DNA of 43,822 bases from a virus, in IMG/VR virus record IMGVR_UViG_3300009609_000015, positions 1 through 43,822 of that record; one strand, 5' to 3'. The position numbers were made by a program, and so were the translations under genes. This document shows, piece after piece, positions 12,473 to 20,681 of this stretch (positions are counted from its first letter, which is position 1; each line of letters starts with the position of its first letter). The notes below the pieces were generated by a model. It saw only the letters and a list, made by a program, of their open reading frames with translations. It did no database searches and was not told where the DNA came from.

Positions 12473-15400
12473 ATGATCTCCTCAACAGGGCGCATGGACG
12501 CGCCCATCCTCGTTTGCGGTGAGGCGCCTGGGCGCCAAGAACTAGAGCAAGGCATTCCCTTCGTTGGCCCCACAGGCCGCATCCTTTGGGCCGTCTTTAA
12601 GGAAGCCGGCATTGACCGAAAGGATTGCTTCGTCACTAACGTAGTGCAAAGTGCCCCCCTCGGGGCAGGAGGCCAGCCCACGCCCTCCCAAGTCAAGGCT
12701 GAATGGGAACGCCTCGATGACCTCCTCAGTAAGAGCCACGCAAAGATCTTAGTCCTTGTTGGTGGGATCGCCCTCAAGCGCGTGACTGGCCTGACCAATA
12801 TCACCAACCTCCGAGGGTACTGCTTGGCTCCCGAGGATTGCCCTCCGATGTTGGTGGGTAGGTCTATCAAGGTGGGCGAATACAAGACCACCAAGGCTGG
12901 GAAGTACGTCAAGGGCGACCCAAAGTACGCCATGAAGCGGATCCCGCAGCAGCCTACCCTCCCGAGTGGTTGCGAGTGGGTCGTGCCGGTCCTGCATCCC
13001 GCAGGGATCATGCGCATGCAATTCAAGACGTTGCCTGCCTTGAAGGCCGACCTCATGCGAGTGGGGAAGCTCCTACGCGGTGAGGCTAACGTCATATCTA
13101 CCAAGGACATCTCTTGGTTGGAGGAAGACAGTGAGCTACCAAAGTCTAACGTCTGGGCTATTGACATCGAAACTCCAATGCCCCCTAATGATTGGGTCGT
13201 GGAGCGTATTGGCTTGGGATGTGGAAGTGGGGTGCTTTCAACTACGGATGTTTCTCATGCGAGTAGATTAGTTGAAGGGATTTTGGGCGACTCTACCTGC
13301 ACGGCGGTACTCCATAACTCATCGTTTGATTTACCGAGATTGGGTGGAGTGGATTCAAAGGCCAAACTCTTCGACACTATGGCCGCTGCTCAACTACTTA
13401 ACCCTGATCTCCCAAAGGGTCTTGAACGAGCCGCCACCATCCACCTCGATGTCCGACCGTGGAAGCACCTCTTCTTAGAAGATCCATCGGTCTACAACGC
13501 CATGGACGTGAGGGTGACATTGGCGTTGGCACAGAAGCAAGCGGTCATCTTAGACGCAACGGGCCAGCGGCCCGTCTTTGAGACCATGATGCGGGCCATG
13601 CCTACGCTCATGCGCCTCACTGAAAGGGGGATTAGGGTTGATGAAGGCAGACTCAAGGCGTGGCGGGAAAGCCTCGAAAAAAACCTCGCGGAAGCGCACG
13701 CCCGCTGGGCGCGCCCGGACATCTCGCCCACGAGCTACCCGAAGCTCGTCAAGTACCTCTACGAGGATCTCGCGCTTCCAAAGCAGTATTCAAAAGATGG
13801 TGGCCTCACCACAGACGATGCAGCAATCTTCCACCTATTGGGGTTATCCCCGCCCGCACCCGCTCGTAGAGCTTTGGAATCATTGCGAGACATTCGGGCA
13901 TCCGGACGGAACCTGGGGACCTACGCGGCTGTCGAAGCTAGCCCGGATGGGCGCGTACATCCGCGGTATGTCACAGCAGATAAAGACGAGTCTGGCGCAA
14001 CATTTTCGCAGAAGGGACATGGTGCGGGAACTGGTCGCATACAGGCTCGCGATCCCAACATTATGAACCAACCTGTGGAGGCACGGCGCCTCTACGTCCC
14101 TACCTCCCCAGGGTGGGCCTTTGCCTACGTAGATTGGGCCTCTGCGGAGGCCCGCGTGGAGGCTGCCCTCTCGGAGGATGACAAGTTAATGGAGGCTCTT
14201 GGCGATGACTTACATGAGGTTATTCGAGCATCTCTCAACATTGACCGTACACGAGCTAAGAACATCTTTTATGGTTGCGTGCCCATGGATACGGAAGCTC
14301 TAACTCGGGGTGGTTGGCGGCGGTATGAAGACCTCGAAGTAGGGCAGGACATTATGGTTTATGATCCAAAGTCTGACACCATGAAGTGGGGACCTATGGA
14401 GTATAAAGTTCATTATCGCTCCGCTCCTTTGATGAAGTTAGAGAATCAATACTTCAAAGCAGTTACTACCCCAAACCATCGTTGGTACGGCGATCGTAGA
14501 ATAACTAGTAAAAACTGGCGGCGTTACACCCCGTTGGGTGATGTGACTTCTGAGGCGTTTACATACGAGCATCGCATTAGATTGGCTGCCCCCTTTGAAG
14601 GGGGATTAGGTGTTCCTACGGATTGCCTACATAAGTGGAATACTGATTGGATCTCCTACGTTTTAGGGGCCACACCATCTCAGCGTGCTGCTTTCCTCAA
14701 TGGGGTAATTATTTCTGATGGGCATATGATGGGTGCTAACGATGGTTATTTTGGAATCTCGCAAAAGCCCGGAGAGCTTTGTGAAGCGATGCGTTTAGCA
14801 GCAGTTCTTCATGGCTTCCGGGTTAATTCATCTGTAGAAGGTATCAATCCTACTGAGCGAATGCGGCTTGGAACTCGGCGGCATATCACAGGCGACATCT
14901 CTAAGTCAAACGCTGGAACTGGAGATGTCTGGTGCCCTAAAGTTGCAACGAGTTACTGGTTGATGAAACAAGGACATCGCATTTCTATCACGGGCAACAC
15001 GGGGCGAGGCGCTGGGCCACGCACTCTCTCGCGCAGTATGGCCGACGCAGGTTTTCCTACTTCGATTGCTGAATGTGAAGAGATGCAGAATAGGCTCTTC
15101 CGGTTGTTTCCGAAGTGGGCCGTATGGCGAAATAGTGTGGTGGATGAGGGACGATCGCAAGGATGGGTCTCTAACCCCTTTGGCCGGCGGCGCTACTTCT
15201 ACACGAGAAACGTCGGAGGCCAAATGATTGGCTTCACCCCTCAGTCCACTGTGGCGGACATGCTTTGGACCATCATCCCTGAAGTCCCAGGCCTCGTAAC
15301 CATGATCCACGATGCCGTCCTGGTGGAAGCCCCCTTGGATAAGATCCAAGCGACAGTCGCCCAAACCAAGGAGATCATGGAACGTGAATGGCCCATGATT

Positions 15401-15490
15401 GCGTCTGGCTTCAAGGTCCCTACGGATGTCAAGGTGGGGATGCCTGGGGAATCGTGGGGGGACATGGAGTTGCGCCTTGCGAGTCACTGA
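12473..15490 (+). CDS. Fused uracil-glycosylase-like / 3'-5' exonuclease / family A DNA polymerase with intein
   Basis: Domains in order are as follows. Residues 1-205 are UDG family 4/5-like, with GEAPG (16-20), PFVG (29-32) and HPAGIMR (175-181); the CxxC pair that usually precedes motif A is absent. Residues 220-355 are a DnaQ-type exonuclease with DIE (231-233), HNSSFD (281-286) and YNAMD (341-345). The rest is family A polymerase: TGRIQARDPNIMNQP (520-534), YVDWASAEAR with Asp554, O-helix R592-x3-K596-x3-Y600-G601 as in T7 polymerase, and MIHDAV with Asp947. An intein fills 602-842, so the spliced enzyme has 764 residues. GGGAG lies seven bases before the ATG. This is the replicative polymerase. 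The UDG part may sense uracil in template DNA; whether it cuts is unknown. Confidence 0.9.
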   Translation: MISSTGRMDAPILVCGEAPGRQELEQGIPFVGPTGRILWAVFKEAGIDRKDCFVTNVVQSAPLGAGGQPTPSQVKAEWERLDDLLSKSHAKILVLVGGIALKRVTGLTNITNLRGYCLAPEDCPPMLVGRSIKVGEYKTTKAGKYVKGDPKYAMKRIPQQPTLPSGCEWVVPVLHPAGIMRMQFKTLPALKADLMRVGKLLRGEANVISTKDISWLEEDSELPKSNVWAIDIETPMPPNDWVVERIGLGCGSGVLSTTDVSHASRLVEGILGDSTCTAVLHNSSFDLPRLGGVDSKAKLFDTMAAAQLLNPDLPKGLERAATIHLDVRPWKHLFLEDPSVYNAMDVRVTLALAQKQAVILDATGQRPVFETMMRAMPTLMRLTERGIRVDEGRLKAWRESLEKNLAEAHARWARPDISPTSYPKLVKYLYEDLALPKQYSKDGGLTTDDAAIFHLLGLSPPAPARRALESLRDIRASGRNLGTYAAVEASPDGRVHPRYVTADKDESGATFSQKGHGAGTGRIQARDPNIMNQPVEARRLYVPTSPGWAFAYVDWASAEARVEAALSEDDKLMEALGDDLHEVIRASLNIDRTRAKNIFYGCVPMDTEALTRGGWRRYEDLEVGQDIMVYDPKSDTMKWGPMEYKVHYRSAPLMKLENQYFKAVTTPNHRWYGDRRITSKNWRRYTPLGDVTSEAFTYEHRIRLAAPFEGGLGVPTDCLHKWNTDWISYVLGATPSQRAAFLNGVIISDGHMMGANDGYFGISQKPGELCEAMRLAAVLHGFRVNSSVEGINPTERMRLGTRRHITGDISKSNAGTGDVWCPKVATSYWLMKQGHRISITGNTGRGAGPRTLSRSMADAGFPTSIAECEEMQNRLFRLFPKWAVWRNSVVDEGRSQGWVSNPFGRRRYFYTRNVGGQMIGFTPQSTVADMLWTIIPEVPGLVTMIHDAVLVEAPLDKIQATVAQTKEIMEREWPMIASGFKVPTDVKVGMPGESWGDMELRLASH
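14276..14998 (+). other. Intein in the polymerase O-helix (241 residues)
   Basis: The insert starts at Cys602 and ends at Asn842, followed by Thr843. Block A is CVPMDTEALTRGGWRRYEDL, block B has TTPNHRW (TxxH), and block F/G is DVWCPKVATSYWLMKQGHRI ending ITGN. The penultimate residue is Gly, not the usual His. Between them, AAFLNGVIISDGH resembles one LAGLIDADG motif, so a partial or degenerate homing domain is present. The exteins join as IFYG-TGRGAG, which restores the O-helix. Three sampled 60-base rows inside gave 47, 45 and 40 percent GC, against 67 and 68 percent in two flanking rows. Confidence 0.9.
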
Positions 15491-15494
15491 TGAA

Positions 15495-15617
15495 ATGCTC
15501 CTAGCCATGCTCCTCCTCAAGGAAGCGTGCGCAAAGGAAGTGGAGCGCGCAGAAAACCTACCCCAGGCGGCTGCGAACATCAGGGCCATCGACGTAGAAA
15601 GGCTGGTGCATGGATGA
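15495..15617 (+). CDS. Microprotein, 40 aa
   Basis: The ATG lies five bases after the polymerase stop and the frame closes at the next gene's ATG (15614-15617). The product, beginning MLLAMLLLKEACAKEVERAE, is one amphipathic to hydrophobic helix and could interact with the polymerase or membrane. No clear ribosome site is visible, so coupling to polymerase translation is likely. Confidence 0.4.
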   Translation: MLLAMLLLKEACAKEVERAENLPQAAANIRAIDVERLVHG

Positions 15618-15937
15618 TCTACACCTACCTGAAGCCTGGCATTAGCCGTAAGCCTTGGTCGAAGATGCGCCAAGAGCTTATAGACCGCATCGACTCTACG
15701 GTGGATCGGAAGAGTTATTATCGGCGTAACGACCCACTCGGAGAGAGGGATGGGGGCACCTCCACCCCCGAGTGGTGCGGTCCATGGGATGAGGCTGATG
15801 CCGTCTATCCGCCTATGGAGCAAGAGGTATGGCTTCCTTATCGCTTAGGGAACCTCATCTATGCAGCGTGGGGTCCTGGTGGGATTGCTTGGGCGAATAC
15901 CCGCATAAAGGAGATCTCAGGATGCGCCTCGAAGTGA
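15614..15937 (+). CDS. Hypothetical protein, 107 aa
   Basis: ATG 15614 overlaps the preceding stop as ATGA. The product, beginning MIYTYLKPGISRKPWSKMRQ, is Trp/Tyr-rich with a polar N-terminal helix and a VWLPYRLGNLIYAAWGPGGI stretch near the end that is hydrophobic enough to touch a membrane. It sits directly before the putative lysis enzyme and overlaps it by 16 bases, so a role in lysis is possible but not shown. Confidence 0.55.
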   Translation: MIYTYLKPGISRKPWSKMRQELIDRIDSTVDRKSYYRRNDPLGERDGGTSTPEWCGPWDEADAVYPPMEQEVWLPYRLGNLIYAAWGPGGIAWANTRIKEISGCASK

Positions 15938-16302
15938 CGAATGCCATGGACTTCACCATCCTGGTGATGGTAGGGTCGAAGATGTATGACCTAGACACTG
16001 CCCAGGCTTGGCCTGTGGTGAGTGGGCCATATGGCAAGGGCAAGGCACCCAAGGGTCGGTACAAGGTGGATAAGCCCAAGGCCATTGAGGCTACAGAAGC
16101 AAACAAGTCCTTCAGGGATACTGAAGGACTTGCCTGGTTTGCTCCGATCACGCCGTTGTTCCAAACGGATCGGACTAGCTTGGGGATTCACCCTGATGGT
16201 GGGGTGCCCGGCACCTTAGGGTGCATTGGTGTAAAGGGGGCTACTAAGGGACTATATGAGTTCCTTGCACAAGCTCCGAATGTGTCGTTGTTTGTCCTAT
16301 AA
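15922..16302 (+). CDS. L,D-transpeptidase-fold protein, putative lysis enzyme, 126 aa
   Basis: ATG 15922 follows AAGGAGA (15908-15914) by seven bases. The sequence has a YkuD-like beta pattern: VVSGPYGKGKAPKGRYKV (residues about 32-49) and GIHPDGGVPGTLGCIGV (88-104) with His90 and Cys101 where the catalytic pair stands. The usual Arg after the Cys motif is missing (GCIGVKG). Bacterial enzymes crosslink peptidoglycan through this Cys; phage relatives may cleave it. No signal peptide is seen, so release would need a holin. It is the last plus-strand gene and faces two small membrane-protein genes across the terminator, which supports a lysis role. Confidence 0.6.
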   Translation: MRLEVTNAMDFTILVMVGSKMYDLDTAQAWPVVSGPYGKGKAPKGRYKVDKPKAIEATEANKSFRDTEGLAWFAPITPLFQTDRTSLGIHPDGGVPGTLGCIGVKGATKGLYEFLAQAPNVSLFVL

Positions 16303-16376
16303 AAAAGGACGCGGCTACACTAGTTCGACGCCCCGCCGTGTAAATTAATAAGGCGTGGGCGGTCGTAGCCGCGTCC
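16301..16376 (-). terminator. Strong intrinsic terminator of the minus-strand operon
   Basis: GGACGCGGCTAC (16307-16318) and GTAGCCGCGTCC (16365-16376) form a perfect 12-bp stem. The inner arms GACGCCCCGCC and GGCGTGGGCGGTC extend it with bulges. Read on the minus strand, the stem is followed by six U residues (16306-16301), which overlap the stop codon of the plus-strand lysis gene. It can also block plus-strand readthrough, but without a U-run on that side. Confidence 0.85.
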
Positions 16377-16379
16377 GGT

Positions 16380-16424
16380 TTAAGCCTACAAGCCGTAACC
16401 TGTAGGCGTTAAGTTACGGCTTAA
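16380..16424. other. Interleaved inverted repeats (H-type pseudoknot potential)
   Basis: GCCTACA (16384-16390) pairs with TGTAGGC (16401-16407). AGCCGTAAC (16391-16399), which lies in the loop of that stem, pairs with GTTACGGCT (16413-16421). The order a-b-a'-b' is the geometry of a pseudoknot. TTAAGCC/GGCTTAA (16380-16386, 16418-16424) offers a third, competing pairing. The right arm overlaps the stop codon of the holin-like gene. Confidence 0.7.
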
Positions 16425-16716
16425 CGGCGCCGGCAGCCGACAAAGCCACCGTCATAGCACGCTTCAGCACATCCTTGTTAGCGGTGCGCGAGGCGGGCGG
16501 CAGGGCTTCCACAAGGCGTGAGACAGCAAGCTCTATTAGCTCCGGCCACTGAGCATCGGGAAACTCAATAAGGAGCTGCGCAGCTACCGCAGTAGCAATG
16601 CGTTCAATCATCCGCGCGCGCTGCTCATTTCTCGCAGCGATAGGCAAGAGGATTGGGATAAGGATGAACTCGATTACGGCCGGGATCAGATTGCGAAGGA
16701 TCTTGAAGATACCCAT
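16414..16716 (-). CDS. Holin-like small membrane protein, 100 aa
   Basis: The product, beginning MGIFKILRNLIPAVIEFILI, has one strongly hydrophobic segment (residues 5-27) followed by charged helices with RNEQRARMIERI and an Ala-rich C-terminus. Single-span phage holins and holin-like anchors have this build. It is the last gene of the minus operon, across the terminator from the putative lysis enzyme. Its start overlaps the upstream small membrane gene by 92 bases. There is no lipobox, so it is not an outer-membrane spanin. Holin is the best guess. Confidence 0.5.
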   Translation of the reverse strand: MGIFKILRNLIPAVIEFILIPILLPIAARNEQRARMIERIATAVAAQLLIEFPDAQWPELIELAVSRLVEALPPASRTANKDVLKRAMTVALSAAGAVKP

Positions 16717-16984
16717 TTTTCTCCGGGGCTATTGGAACGAGGATAATACCTCGTTGCATTTCTTTAACGTCCTGTCGGACTTCTTGGACAAGTGAAAGTA
16801 AATCTTCCACCTTAGTTTCTAGGCGTGAGAGCCTACTTTCCTTAGCAAGCTCAGAGGTCCCCCATCCAGTAGCGCTCCCTATCAGGAGGGATAGTACAGC
16901 AACAATGATATTCTTGTCAAGTGGTTTATACACCTCGCGCTGCAAACCGCGGGACCTACTCCGAAGGGGTTTACTACGGGCCAA
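16625..16984 (-). CDS. Membrane protein with coiled coil, i-spanin-like, 119 aa
   Basis: A basic N-terminus (MARSKPLRSRSRGLQREVYK) leads to a transmembrane segment (NIIVAVLSLLIGSATGWGTS, residues about 25-44). A heptad-rich stretch follows (RLSRLETKVEDLLSLVQEVR, about 51-70). N-in membrane anchor plus coiled coil is the build of inner-membrane spanins, but the overlapping downstream gene is not a lipoprotein. A holin or an ejection-complex membrane protein are alternatives. It overlaps the large internal virion protein gene by 11 bases. Confidence 0.5.
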   Translation of the reverse strand: MARSKPLRSRSRGLQREVYKPLDKNIIVAVLSLLIGSATGWGTSELAKESRLSRLETKVEDLLSLVQEVRQDVKEMQRGIILVPIAPEKNGYLQDPSQSDPGRNRVHPYPNPLAYRCEK

Positions 16985-19900
16985 ATCTACGGTTCCTTTC
17001 CTTTTTAGGCTTTTTCGGTAATGCCTCTTGATAAGGAGAGGTCTTCGGTAGATATGGGCGGCCCTTCTTCATAACACCCCTGCGAACAAGTTCCTCTTCC
17101 ATCTCGCGGACGCGGTTTCTGAGGATTCGCCCCTGCGCCTCACTCAGGTCATATTCTTTCAGGTCCACCCCGGTGAAGAAATCCACTAGGAAGGACTTCT
17201 CATCATTAGAGGCGTGCTTCACATCAGTAGAGAAGATCCTTGCAAGGAAGTAAGACTTGAAAAGGAGGTAAGCCTTGAGTCCGTTCATCTCATACGCAGG
17301 CCCCTCAGGCGTCATTTCCTCCCGGAACTCAAGATAGTTTTGTATCTGTGGCGGGAGGCGCTTGATGACATTGGACCCCATGGTCCCAAGGGCTTGCCGC
17401 TCATCGAGGGACCGTCCTGTCCATAGGTTCCTACGGAAGCCCACTTCTACTGCCGTCTTGAGGAATGGATTTATGGCCGCGAGGTTTTGTTGGACTGCTG
17501 TGTGGCCGGAGGACCCAAAGACCTGCTCTATTGCAGACGTGATGGGGAGGTCCAAGCCGGTCACATACGTCAGCTTTCCATCGTTCCTCAGCTTGAGCTT
17601 GAAGTCACCCCGAAGGTAGTTCGGGAGCATCTCCCGCTCAGGCCCGCGGTCCTGGTCATTTAGGGCAAGCTGGGCCTTAACTCGTCCGGGGTGTTGGACA
17701 ATTTGCTTCGCAACCAATCGAAGGTTCTTTGATGTCCAGGTGTAGAAGGGGAAAAGGCGTCTTAGCACATCACGCTCGAATGGGGCCAGTTGCTCGTAAT
17801 CAAATAGCGTTCCATGGACCCGTTCAGCAGCCGTAGCAGGGTCAAGCCCGCGCTCAAGGTGCGTAACAAAGTTGAGGAGCTTTGCGTTGTCTTCAACCTT
17901 CTGCCCGACCTTTCTCCCGACCTTGGTGGCAGGATTCTCTACTAGGATATTCTTCTTGAAGTGGCGGCCTACAGTATCGGCAAGCGCCGTCTCAGGCGTC
18001 CCTAGGCCGTATCGCTCAAAGAGGTTCCTAATCTCTGCGTGTGTGTATCGCCGGCCACCCTCGGAGAGGAGGGTCCCATCCTGCCCAAGCATGATAGCCG
18101 CAACCTGGGTCACGCGTCTAGGGTTAAATGCTGCCAAGCCGATGTCTGTGAAGGTGGTGGCCAGGTTAGACATGGCATTTCGGATGTGGAACGCAGGGAA
18201 AACCGAAGTTATCCAGGTCTTGAAGATATCCTGACCTATGTCGAAGGTCTTGAGGAGCTGGCCCACTTCCTTCCGATTTACTATGGTAGTGCCAATGCGG
18301 GCGGCCTCCTCAGCCATAGCCTTGGGGAGGTACATACCTTGGTACGGCCCTGAGTCGATACGGGCGTAGGGCTCATTGAACTCAGAGAGGAAACGACGGC
18401 GGCCTATGCCAATGATGTTCCTGATGTCCTCCAGGACCTTTGGATCTACCGTGGAAAGCTCGTCAGCATGGGCCCTGAGGAGGCGCTCAAGCTCGGGGAG
18501 GCTTTGGGCTTCTTGGGCGCGCCCCATCCAATAGAGGGCTTGGACCTGGGGGGAGTAGCGTCCAATTTCCTTCGCGCCAATGGCTGGCTTCTCAGCAAGG
18601 AGCCGCCCCACTTGGTAGGCTTCATCCCCAGGGAATAGCCGTTGGAGGATGGTCTGCTCCCCAAGGCTTTCACCTAGGCCTTCCTCTGCGACGGCCTTTA
18701 GCTTCTGCGCAATCTCTGGGAAGGTCCGGCGGAAGGTTTCATCCGCCACCTGCTCGGGGGAGAGGCCCATATGGTTGAGGATTCGCGTGTGGTAGCGGCT
18801 AGCAGCCATGGTAACGGCGTTGGAATCCCCCCGCTTCGCCAAGACCTCGCTGACGTTCAAGACTGGCTTCAGGTCGAAGTTGATGATGCCCTCGTTCTTG
18901 AGGCGTTGGGCATACTCCATGGCATCAGTCAGCGTGGGGAAGACGCGGCTCTCTTTCCATGGACCGAGCATGAAGGTCTTGTCGAAGGGGATACCCCTCT
19001 CACGAGTCCAGCCCTCTGAGAGCTGCTTGATCTCATCGTCTGTGTTATCGAAGATGTGCGTGAAGTAGTTATCCCGCCAAGCCCTGGGGTCGATAGCTTC
19101 CGCGCGCGCTTCATTCCTAAACCACTCCGCAGTCATGGCGCGGATGCGTGGGATCTCATCTTGGACTGCCGGAGGCAGGTTATTCTTGGGGAAGCGCGCG
19201 GGATCATCTAGGTGGAGACTGACGTATTCCCCCACGGTGGCGATGGGGCGACCAAAGAAGTCGGCGGGCTCCTTGAGCTTCTGCTTCATCATGCCCTTGG
19301 TGAGCTTACCCACGCTCTCCAAGTTCATCCTGCGGAAGTTCCTATTCTCCGCGCGGAAGAGCGTCCGCGCTTCAAGGGCACCAGGGACCCTTCGTGCGGC
19401 TTTCAAAGTCTCATTGAACATGGAGTCAATGCCATGAGTGATAGCTTTAACCCCGCGGGAATCATTGATCTTCTTGATACCCGCCATGATTTGCGCTGCG
19501 GGAGGGAGTTCGCCAGCGGCCCGAAGGAACCGTGACGTGGGCGTCCCTACGGCCTTGAACATCTCCTTAGTGAGGAGGGTCTTCCCTGCAAACCGGACCA
19601 CGGAGTCATTGGCATACTTATGCGCCCCCCGCTGTATCAAGTCATGGACTTGGGAGATGGCATTTTGGTGGGCGATCTCAGAGCCAAGTACCCTAGCTTC
19701 CCGCGCAAACTGAAGGGCTTCCGTGCCATCCACGCCCGTCAAACCTGAGTGGATGCTAGAAGGGATGGGCCTGGCGGCGAACTCCTCGACTACATTCCGT
19801 GTGTTTAGGAGCTGGTCAAAGTGGGCGACCTTTTCTGCGGCGCGCTGTTGCGCAGCCATGCGAACAGCATCAAGCGGCTCCTGCCGCAGCATATCATCCG

Positions 19901-20681
19901 CTGACTTAAGCTCTCGCTTAGCGAGGTCTAGGGCGCCCTCAAGGCGCGTGCGGCTAGTGGACTTCCTGGCTAAGCCCCCAACGGAAGCGACCTCTTCAGG
20001 GCGCGGTGTAGGGGTTGAGCGCTTCCGCATATTCCTGAGGATTCTCTCAGCGAGGCGCGTGGCTTCGGGGAGTTCATGCTCATATGCTTCACCCACGGCC
20101 TTGAAACCCTTCTTGGAGAGGGCTTGTTTTCCTACAACCCTCCCGCCCTTGGTGACTAGGACCCTAGCAAGGGGTCCTGCACCAAAGCTAAGGTAGGTGG
20201 TGGGATCTAAGGGGATGTCAAGGCCAAAACCAATGGTCCCTCTACCAGTTAGATCAAGCAAACCACCTTGCTTGAACTTCCATCCTTTCCCCTCTTCGTT
20301 ATAGAGGAAAGGCGCGATGGAGGAGAGGTGGCCCATCTCGGGGAGGCCGGCAGCCTCAAGCACCGAGGAAAAGGTCTTCTTTTGTCCCTCAAGGTCCCCT
20401 ACACCTGAGAAGAACTCAGTGCCAGAACGCTTGAGCGCATCCCGCAAGTCCGCGGTGGTGAAGTATTCTTCAAGGCCCCCTGCGGCTGCGTAGGCTGGGC
20501 GCATGAGGATGTCCACGCCCTTTTGCAACCCGGTGAGGGCAGCCATGGGGATACCCCCACTGGCTTCGAGGAGGGTTTCTGCCCTGACCTCGCGATCCTC
20601 TAAAGTTTCCCCTCGGGGTTGCGGCGCCTCGGCGCCGCGAAGGAAACTAGAACGGCCTTTGTTACGAAGGAGGAAGGGCAT
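16974..20681 (-). CDS. Large internal virion (DNA ejection) protein, 1235 aa
   Basis: This is the largest gene. It begins MPFLLRNKGRSSFLRGAEAP and is largely helical with many Ala, Arg and Glu. The stretch FPAFHIRNAMSNLATTFTDI (in the C-terminal third) and the later FDYEQLAPFERDVLRRLFPF then YTW segment are typical of large phage proteins carried in podovirus virions and injected with the DNA. No lysozyme or transglycosylase motif is evident. It starts with a one-base TAATG overlap with the previous gene and is the third of three likely ejection proteins. Size and position agree with T7 gp16/P22 gp16-type proteins, though homology was not tested. Confidence 0.7.
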   Translation of the reverse strand: MPFLLRNKGRSSFLRGAEAPQPRGETLEDREVRAETLLEASGGIPMAALTGLQKGVDILMRPAYAAAGGLEEYFTTADLRDALKRSGTEFFSGVGDLEGQKKTFSSVLEAAGLPEMGHLSSIAPFLYNEEGKGWKFKQGGLLDLTGRGTIGFGLDIPLDPTTYLSFGAGPLARVLVTKGGRVVGKQALSKKGFKAVGEAYEHELPEATRLAERILRNMRKRSTPTPRPEEVASVGGLARKSTSRTRLEGALDLAKRELKSADDMLRQEPLDAVRMAAQQRAAEKVAHFDQLLNTRNVVEEFAARPIPSSIHSGLTGVDGTEALQFAREARVLGSEIAHQNAISQVHDLIQRGAHKYANDSVVRFAGKTLLTKEMFKAVGTPTSRFLRAAGELPPAAQIMAGIKKINDSRGVKAITHGIDSMFNETLKAARRVPGALEARTLFRAENRNFRRMNLESVGKLTKGMMKQKLKEPADFFGRPIATVGEYVSLHLDDPARFPKNNLPPAVQDEIPRIRAMTAEWFRNEARAEAIDPRAWRDNYFTHIFDNTDDEIKQLSEGWTRERGIPFDKTFMLGPWKESRVFPTLTDAMEYAQRLKNEGIINFDLKPVLNVSEVLAKRGDSNAVTMAASRYHTRILNHMGLSPEQVADETFRRTFPEIAQKLKAVAEEGLGESLGEQTILQRLFPGDEAYQVGRLLAEKPAIGAKEIGRYSPQVQALYWMGRAQEAQSLPELERLLRAHADELSTVDPKVLEDIRNIIGIGRRRFLSEFNEPYARIDSGPYQGMYLPKAMAEEAARIGTTIVNRKEVGQLLKTFDIGQDIFKTWITSVFPAFHIRNAMSNLATTFTDIGLAAFNPRRVTQVAAIMLGQDGTLLSEGGRRYTHAEIRNLFERYGLGTPETALADTVGRHFKKNILVENPATKVGRKVGQKVEDNAKLLNFVTHLERGLDPATAAERVHGTLFDYEQLAPFERDVLRRLFPFYTWTSKNLRLVAKQIVQHPGRVKAQLALNDQDRGPEREMLPNYLRGDFKLKLRNDGKLTYVTGLDLPITSAIEQVFGSSGHTAVQQNLAAINPFLKTAVEVGFRRNLWTGRSLDERQALGTMGSNVIKRLPPQIQNYLEFREEMTPEGPAYEMNGLKAYLLFKSYFLARIFSTDVKHASNDEKSFLVDFFTGVDLKEYDLSEAQGRILRNRVREMEEELVRRGVMKKGRPYLPKTSPYQEALPKKPKKERNRRFGP

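Noticed and set aside
10965-15490. Complete Z-genome (2-aminoadenine) pathway
   Set aside because: A pyrophosphohydrolase and a family A polymerase are present, but no PurZ-like adenylosuccinate synthetase or DatZ-type HD enzyme is seen.
16891-16920. Minus-strand promoter TTGACA-N18-TACTAT inside a membrane-protein gene
   Set aside because: The spacing is 18, the -10 matches four of six positions, and it lies in coding sequence. It could drive the holin-like gene, but support is thin.
16974-20681. Many plus-strand ORFs of 60-160 codons in this span
   Set aside because: They are shadows of the 1235-residue gene, lack ribosome sites and have no recognisable domains.
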